Below, piece by piece: positions 59,488-64,000 of a stretch of 64,000 bases of DNA (its first letter is position 1; each line of letters starts with the position of its first letter). The DNA lies in contig NZ_CP034539.1 of assembly GCF_003963535.1 (NCBI RefSeq), positions 5,890,001-5,954,000 on the forward strand. The letters run 5' to 3'. A program made the translations under genes and the position numbers. Under the pieces are notes generated by a model. It was not told the origin of the DNA. It saw only the letters and a program-made list of their open reading frames with translations, and searched no databases. Source of the DNA: Streptomyces cyaneochromogenes (GTDB lineage: Bacteria > Actinomycetota > Actinomycetes > Streptomycetales > Streptomycetaceae).

Positions 59488-61988
59488 CTGTGACCACCAG
59501 CGCCCCCTTGGGAGGGGGAGAGGCGGCGGTCCCGCCGGAAGATCTCGTGACGCTGACGATCGACGGCATCGAGATCAGCGTGCCCAAGGGCACCCTGGTC
59601 ATCCGGGCCGCCGAGCAGCTCGGCATCGAGATCCCGCGCTTTTGCGACCACCCCCTTCTCGACCCGGCCGGTGCCTGCCGCCAGTGCATCGTCGAGGTCG
59701 AGGGCCAGCGCAAGCCGATGGCGTCCTGCACGATCACCTGCACCGACGGCATGGTCGTGAAGACCCACCTCACCTCGCCGGTCGCCGAGAAGGCCCAGCA
59801 GGGTGTGATGGAGCTCCTGCTCATCAACCACCCGCTGGACTGCCCGGTCTGCGACAAGGGCGGCGAGTGCCCGCTGCAGAACCAGGCCATGTCGCACGGG
59901 CACGCCGAGTCCCGCTTCGAGGGCCGCAAGCGGACGTACGAGAAGCCCGTCCCGATCTCCACGCAGGTACTGCTCGACCGCGAGCGGTGTGTGCTGTGCG
60001 CCCGCTGCACCCGGTTCTCCAACCAGGTCGCGGGCGACCCGATGATCGAGCTGGTCGAGCGTGGCGCGCTGCAGCAGGTCGGCACCGGTGAGGGCGACCC
60101 GTTCGAGTCGTACTTCTCCGGCAACACCATCCAGATCTGCCCGGTCGGCGCGCTCACCTCGGCGGCGTACCGGTTCCGCTCCCGCCCCTTCGACCTCGTC
60201 TCCTCGCCGTCGGTGTGCGAGCACTGCTCCGGCGGCTGCGCGACCCGTACGGATCACCGGCGCGGCAAGGTCATGCGGCGGCTCGCGGCCAACGACCCCG
60301 AGGTCAACGAGGAGTGGATCTGCGACAAGGGGCGGTTCGCGTTCCGGTACGCCCAGCAGCGCGACCGGCTTCAGACACCGCTCGTGCGCAACGCCGAGGG
60401 CGACCTCGAACCGGCCTCGTGGCCGGAGGCGCTGCAGATCGCGGCCCAGGGGCTGCTCGCCTCGCGCGGCCGGACCGGCGTTCTGACCGGCGGCCGGCTC
60501 ACCGTCGAGGACTCCTACGCGTACAGCAAGTTCGCGCGCGTGGCGCTCGACACCAACGACATCGACTTCCGCGCGCGCGTGCACAGCGGTGAGGAAGCCG
60601 ATTTCCTGGCGGCCCGGATCGCCGGTCGCGGCCGTGACCTCGACGGTACGGGCGTGTCGTACACCTCTCTGGAGAAGGCGCCGGCCGTCCTGCTGGCCGG
60701 ATTCGAGGCCGAGGAGGAGGCGCCCGGCATCTTCCTGCGGCTGCGCAAGGCCTGGCGGGGGCACGGGCAGAAGGTCTTCTCGCTCGCCACGCACACGACG
60801 CGCGGCCTGGAGAAGGCCGGCGGCACGCTGCTGCCCGCCGCTCCCGGGACCGAGACCGAGTGGCTGGACGCGCTGGCGAGCGGGGTCGGCCTGGAGGACG
60901 ACGGGGCGAAGGCCGCCGAGGCGCTGCGCACCGAGGGCGCGGTGATCGTCGTCGGTGAGCGGCTGGCCGCTGTGGCGGGCGGGCTCACCGCCGCAGTGCG
61001 GGCGGCGTCCGCGACCGGCGCCGAGCTGGTGTGGATCCCGCGCAGGGCGGGGGAGCGCGGTGCCGTCGAGGCCGGTGCGCTGCCGTCGCTGCTGCCGGGC
61101 GGACGTCCCGCGACCGACCCGCGCGCGCGTGAGGAGGTCGCCGCCGTATGGGGCCTGTCCGAACTCCCGCTCCGCTACGGCCGGGACACCGGCCAGATCG
61201 TCGAGGCCGCCGCGACCGGCGAACTCCAGGCCCTGCTGGTCGCGGGCGTCGAGGTCGCCGACCTGCCCGATCCGGCACGCGCGCGTGAGGCGCTCGCCGA
61301 GGTCGGCTTCGTGGTGTCGCTCGAGTTGCGGCCCGGTGAGGTGACCGAACTCGCCGACGTCGTGCTTCCCGTCGCAGCGGTCGCGGAGAAGGCCGGCACC
61401 TTCCTCAACTGGGAGGGCCGGGCGCGCTTCTTCGAGGCCGCGCTCAAGCCCGACCAGATGACCCGCCACCTGGCCCCGACCGACGCGCGCGTGCTGCAGA
61501 TGCTGGCCGACGCCATGGACGTACACCTGGGTCTGCCGGATCTGCGCACCACGCGCGCGGAGATCGACCGGCTCGGCCCCTGGGACGGACCTCGGGCCAC
61601 CGGACCCCTGGAGAGCGGGGCCCAGTTGCCGCGACCGGCCGCTGGTGAGGCAGTCCTCGCCGGGCACCGGCTGCTGCTCGACCAGGGCCTCCTCCAGCAG
61701 GGCGACGAGGCGCTCGCCGGGACGCGACACGCGGCCCACGCGCGCGTGTCGGCCGCCACGGCCGCCGAGGCCGGCATCAAGAACGGCGACGTACTGGCCG
61801 TGACCGGCCCTGCCGGAGTCGTCGAACTCCCACTTCAGATCACCGAGATGCCCGACCGCGTGGTCTGGCTCCCGCTGAACTCCACCGGTGGCGGCGTCGC
61901 CTCCGACACCGGGGCGCTGCCCGGCGCACTCGTCCGCATCGGCCCGGCGACCCTCGCGACCGAGGCCCCCGAGGAGGTGGAGGCATGA
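59484..61988 (+). CDS. nuoG: NADH-quinone oxidoreductase subunit G
   Basis: 834 residues from ATG 59484. N-terminal [2Fe-2S] ferredoxin fold (PRFCDHPLLDPAGACRQCIVEVEG), His/Cys [4Fe-4S] site (HPLDCPVCDKGGECPLQNQ), further CVLCARC, then a molybdopterin-oxidoreductase-like body with CEHCSGGC. In complex I the C-terminal domain is structural. Overlaps nuoH (ATGA). Confidence 0.94.
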   Translation: MTVTTSAPLGGGEAAVPPEDLVTLTIDGIEISVPKGTLVIRAAEQLGIEIPRFCDHPLLDPAGACRQCIVEVEGQRKPMASCTITCTDGMVVKTHLTSPVAEKAQQGVMELLLINHPLDCPVCDKGGECPLQNQAMSHGHAESRFEGRKRTYEKPVPISTQVLLDRERCVLCARCTRFSNQVAGDPMIELVERGALQQVGTGEGDPFESYFSGNTIQICPVGALTSAAYRFRSRPFDLVSSPSVCEHCSGGCATRTDHRRGKVMRRLAANDPEVNEEWICDKGRFAFRYAQQRDRLQTPLVRNAEGDLEPASWPEALQIAAQGLLASRGRTGVLTGGRLTVEDSYAYSKFARVALDTNDIDFRARVHSGEEADFLAARIAGRGRDLDGTGVSYTSLEKAPAVLLAGFEAEEEAPGIFLRLRKAWRGHGQKVFSLATHTTRGLEKAGGTLLPAAPGTETEWLDALASGVGLEDDGAKAAEALRTEGAVIVVGERLAAVAGGLTAAVRAASATGAELVWIPRRAGERGAVEAGALPSLLPGGRPATDPRAREEVAAVWGLSELPLRYGRDTGQIVEAAATGELQALLVAGVEVADLPDPARAREALAEVGFVVSLELRPGEVTELADVVLPVAAVAEKAGTFLNWEGRARFFEAALKPDQMTRHLAPTDARVLQMLADAMDVHLGLPDLRTTRAEIDRLGPWDGPRATGPLESGAQLPRPAAGEAVLAGHRLLLDQGLLQQGDEALAGTRHAAHARVSAATAAEAGIKNGDVLAVTGPAGVVELPLQITEMPDRVVWLPLNSTGGGVASDTGALPGALVRIGPATLATEAPEEVEA

Positions 61989-63349
61989 GCCCGTACCTCG
62001 CCGCTGAAGACCTGTCGATGTTCGGCACCGACCCCTGGTGGCTGGTCGTCATCAAGGCGGTGTTCTGCTTCGCCTTCCTGATGGTGACCGTGCTGTTCTC
62101 CATCGTCTGGGAGCGCAAGGTCGTCGCCTGGATGCAGCTGCGCATCGGCCCCAACCGGCACGGCCCCTGGGGCATGCTCCAGTCGCTCGCCGACGGCATC
62201 AAGCTGATGCTGAAGGAAGACGTCATCGTCAAACGCGCGGACAAGGTGGTCTACGTCCTCGCGCCGATCGTCGCGGCCATCCCGGCCTTCATGGCGATCG
62301 CGGTGATCCCCTTCGGCCCGGCCGGCAACGAGATCTCGATCTTCGGCCAGCGCACCACGATGCAGCTCACCGACCTGCCGATCGCGATGCTCTACATCCT
62401 CGCGGTCGCCTCGGTGGGCATCTACGGCATCGTGCTGGCGGGTTGGAGTTCCGGATCCACCTACCCGCTGCTCGGCGGCCTTCGCTCCTGCGCGCAGATG
62501 ATCTCGTACGAGATCGCCATGGGCGCCGCCTTCGCCTCGGTGTTCCTCTACTCCGGGTCGATGTCGACGTCGGCGATCGTCGAGGCGCAGCAGGACCGGT
62601 GGTACATCGTCCTGCTGCCGGTCTCCTTCGTGATCTACATCATCACGATGGTCGGCGAGACCAACCGCGCCCCCTTCGACATGCCGGAGTCCGAGGGCGA
62701 CCTCGTCGGCGGCTTCAACACCGAGTACTCGTCGATCAAGTTCGCGATGTTCATGCTCGCCGAGTACGTGAACATGGTGACGGTCTCCGCGGTGTCGGTG
62801 ACGCTCTTCCTGGGCGGCTGGCGGGCCCCGTATCCGGTCAGCGCCTTCTGGGAGGGCGCGAACCACGGCTGGTGGCCGCTGCTCTGGTTCGTGATCAAGG
62901 TTCAGCTGCTGCTCTTCTTCTTCATCTGGCTGCGCGGCACGCTGCCTCGCGTCCGCTACGACCAGCTGATGAAGCTCGGCTGGAAGGTCCTCATCCCGGT
63001 CTCCGTCGTCTGGCTGATGCTCGTCGCGACCGTGCGGACTCTTCGCAACGAGAACTACGAATTCGCCGATATCGCCCTCTACGTCGGCGGCGGCATCCTC
63101 GCGCTGCTGCTCCTCTCCTTCGTCGTGGACATGTTCCGCGAGCGGACGAAGGCGGCCGGGGAGCCCGCCGAGGAACCCGCCGGCTTCGACGCGATGGCGG
63201 GCGGATTCCCCGTACCGCCACTGCCCGGACAGGAGCTTCCGCCGGTGCCGCGACGCCGTTCGCGCCGGGAGCGCGAGCTGATTGTCAGTGGTGGGCCCGA
63301 TACTCAGAGTGATGGATCTCTGGATGGAAAGGAGGCGTCCGATGGCTGA
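61985..63349 (+). CDS. nuoH: NADH-quinone oxidoreductase subunit H with C-terminal extension
   Basis: 454 residues from ATG 61985, about 100 longer than Escherichia coli NuoH. Eight membrane helices; family segments WERKVVAWMQLRIGPNRHGPWG, EVNRAPFDMPESE-type (here ETNRAPFDMPESEGDLVGGFN) and RGTLPRVRYDQLMKLGWK. Part of the quinone chamber. The last ~90 residues are cytoplasmic and Pro/Arg-rich, ending in a region that overlaps nuoI by eight bases. Confidence 0.94.
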   Translation: MSPYLAAEDLSMFGTDPWWLVVIKAVFCFAFLMVTVLFSIVWERKVVAWMQLRIGPNRHGPWGMLQSLADGIKLMLKEDVIVKRADKVVYVLAPIVAAIPAFMAIAVIPFGPAGNEISIFGQRTTMQLTDLPIAMLYILAVASVGIYGIVLAGWSSGSTYPLLGGLRSCAQMISYEIAMGAAFASVFLYSGSMSTSAIVEAQQDRWYIVLLPVSFVIYIITMVGETNRAPFDMPESEGDLVGGFNTEYSSIKFAMFMLAEYVNMVTVSAVSVTLFLGGWRAPYPVSAFWEGANHGWWPLLWFVIKVQLLLFFFIWLRGTLPRVRYDQLMKLGWKVLIPVSVVWLMLVATVRTLRNENYEFADIALYVGGGILALLLLSFVVDMFRERTKAAGEPAEEPAGFDAMAGGFPVPPLPGQELPPVPRRRSRRERELIVSGGPDTQSDGSLDGKEASDG

Positions 63350-63944
63350 GGAGCCCAAGGAGACCAAGCCCGGTTTCCAGAACCCCGTGGCCGGCTTCGG
63401 CGTGACCTTCAAGGCCATGTTCAAGAAGCGGCTGACCGAGCAGTACCCGGAGCAGCAGAAGACCACCGCTCCGCGCTTCCACGGACGGCACCAGCTCAAC
63501 CGCCATCCGGACGGCCTGGAGAAGTGCGTCGGCTGTGAGCTGTGCGCCTGGGCCTGCCCCGCCGACGCCATCTATGTGGAGGGTGCCGACAACACCGACG
63601 AGGAGCGCTACTCGCCGGGCGAGCGGTACGGCCGCGTCTACCAGATCAACTACGCCCGCTGCATCCTGTGCGGGCTGTGCATCGAGGCGTGCCCCACGCG
63701 CGCGCTCACGATGACCAACGAGTTCGAGCTCGCCGACTCCAGCCGCGCCAACCTCATCTACACCAAGGAGCAGCTGCTCGCCGGTCTTGAGGACGGCATG
63801 GTCGACACGCCCCACGCCATCTACCCGGGGACCGACGAGCAGGACTACTACCGGGGTCTGGTGACGGAGGCCGCGCCCGGCACCGAGCGCCAGGTCGCCA
63901 CGTCCAAGGGAGAGAAGCCCGAGGATCAGGAGGTGGAAGCATGA
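63342..63944 (+). CDS. nuoI: NADH-quinone oxidoreductase subunit I
   Basis: 200 residues from ATG 63342, preceded by GGAGG. Two [4Fe-4S] motifs: CVGCELCAWACP and CILCGLCIEACP. The ferredoxin-like subunit hands electrons to NuoB. N-terminal amphipathic segment MAEEPKETKPGF; C-terminal acidic tail. Overlaps nuoJ by four bases. Confidence 0.95.
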   Translation: MAEEPKETKPGFQNPVAGFGVTFKAMFKKRLTEQYPEQQKTTAPRFHGRHQLNRHPDGLEKCVGCELCAWACPADAIYVEGADNTDEERYSPGERYGRVYQINYARCILCGLCIEACPTRALTMTNEFELADSSRANLIYTKEQLLAGLEDGMVDTPHAIYPGTDEQDYYRGLVTEAAPGTERQVATSKGEKPEDQEVEA

Positions 63945-64000
63945 GCGCGCAGCTCGCCGCCTACTCCACCTCCACCGGCGAGGCGTTCCAGTTCTGGATC
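63941..64000 (+). CDS. nuoJ: NADH-quinone oxidoreductase subunit J (N-terminus only)
   Basis: The first 20 codons (MSAQLAAYSTSTGEAFQFWI) from ATG 63941 are in the window and lead to the right edge. Position after nuoI with an ATGA overlap and the nuo gene order identify it. Confidence 0.85.
   Translation, partial: MSAQLAAYSTSTGEAFQFWI

Noticed and set aside
59181..61739. 850-codon antisense frame over nuoG
   Set aside because: No domain, overlaps nuoG completely and has the composition of a GC shadow.

Overview
The window is a 64 kb stretch of a very GC-rich chromosome with GTG starts, leaderless promoters and the gene order of Streptomyces or a close relative. Gene families and order resemble the Streptomyces coelicolor core region that carries the futalosine menaquinone genes and the nuo operon; this is recognition from memory, not a database search. 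No rRNA, tRNA or CRISPR array was seen.

Layout. (1) 1-4.3 kb: a dioxygenase fragment, a yeast-type cytosine deaminase and a double-MerR regulator on the minus strand, divergent from a UvrA-like ABC ATPase, with a 20-bp dyad in front of the ATPase. (2) 4.3-12.2 kb: late futalosine-menaquinone genes (UbiD-family decarboxylase, MqnP prenyltransferase, UbiX, MqnE) mixed with an Uma2 nuclease, a rhomboid protease, an Lrp regulator, a UdgX-type uracil-DNA glycosylase and an acetyltransferase. (3) 12.3-22.3 kb: a DUF4229 protein, two coupled SPFH proteins, a TetR regulator, and a lipid block (MaoC dehydratase and long FabG divergent from a thiolase, then an acyl-CoA ligase). The thiolase is interrupted by a ~160-bp inverted-repeat element. 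(4) 22.3-30.1 kb: accessory block with unknown proteins, an EF-hand protein, an RHH/PIN toxin-antitoxin pair, a large NACHT-HEAT ATPase, and an XRE/DUF397/HATPase set. (5) 30.2-38 kb: orphan sugar-binding lipoprotein, LysR, FAD enzyme, methyltransferase, AzlCD exporter with an XRE-cupin regulator, cold-shock protein. (6) 38.2-49.3 kb: mqnA, a membrane Ser/Thr kinase, prepilin peptidase, mqnC, GH18 lipoprotein, a decayed deacetylase/acyltransferase locus, menG, a PASTA protein and a MenJ-type reductase. (7) 49.4-53.5 kb: membrane protein, peptide deformylase, Tat-exported FAD oxidase, NlpC/P60 hydrolase. (8) 54.3 kb to the end: nuoA to nuoJ (cut by the window edge), with a strong Rex-operator candidate upstream.

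How it fits together. Menaquinone is made by MqnA, MqnE and MqnC, then prenylated (MqnP), decarboxylated (UbiD, using the prenyl-FMN made by UbiX), methylated (MenG) and partly saturated (MenJ). The product is the electron acceptor of complex I encoded by nuo, so quinone supply and its main dehydrogenase are neighbours. The futalosine/aminodeoxyfutalosine processing step and MqnD are not in this window.

Most notable: the element-disrupted thiolase; the fused deacetylase/acyltransferase relic; the NACHT-HEAT protein divergent from a toxin-antitoxin pair; paired GTTCG-N6-CGAAC dyads over the azlC promoter; and the Rex-like site before nuoA.
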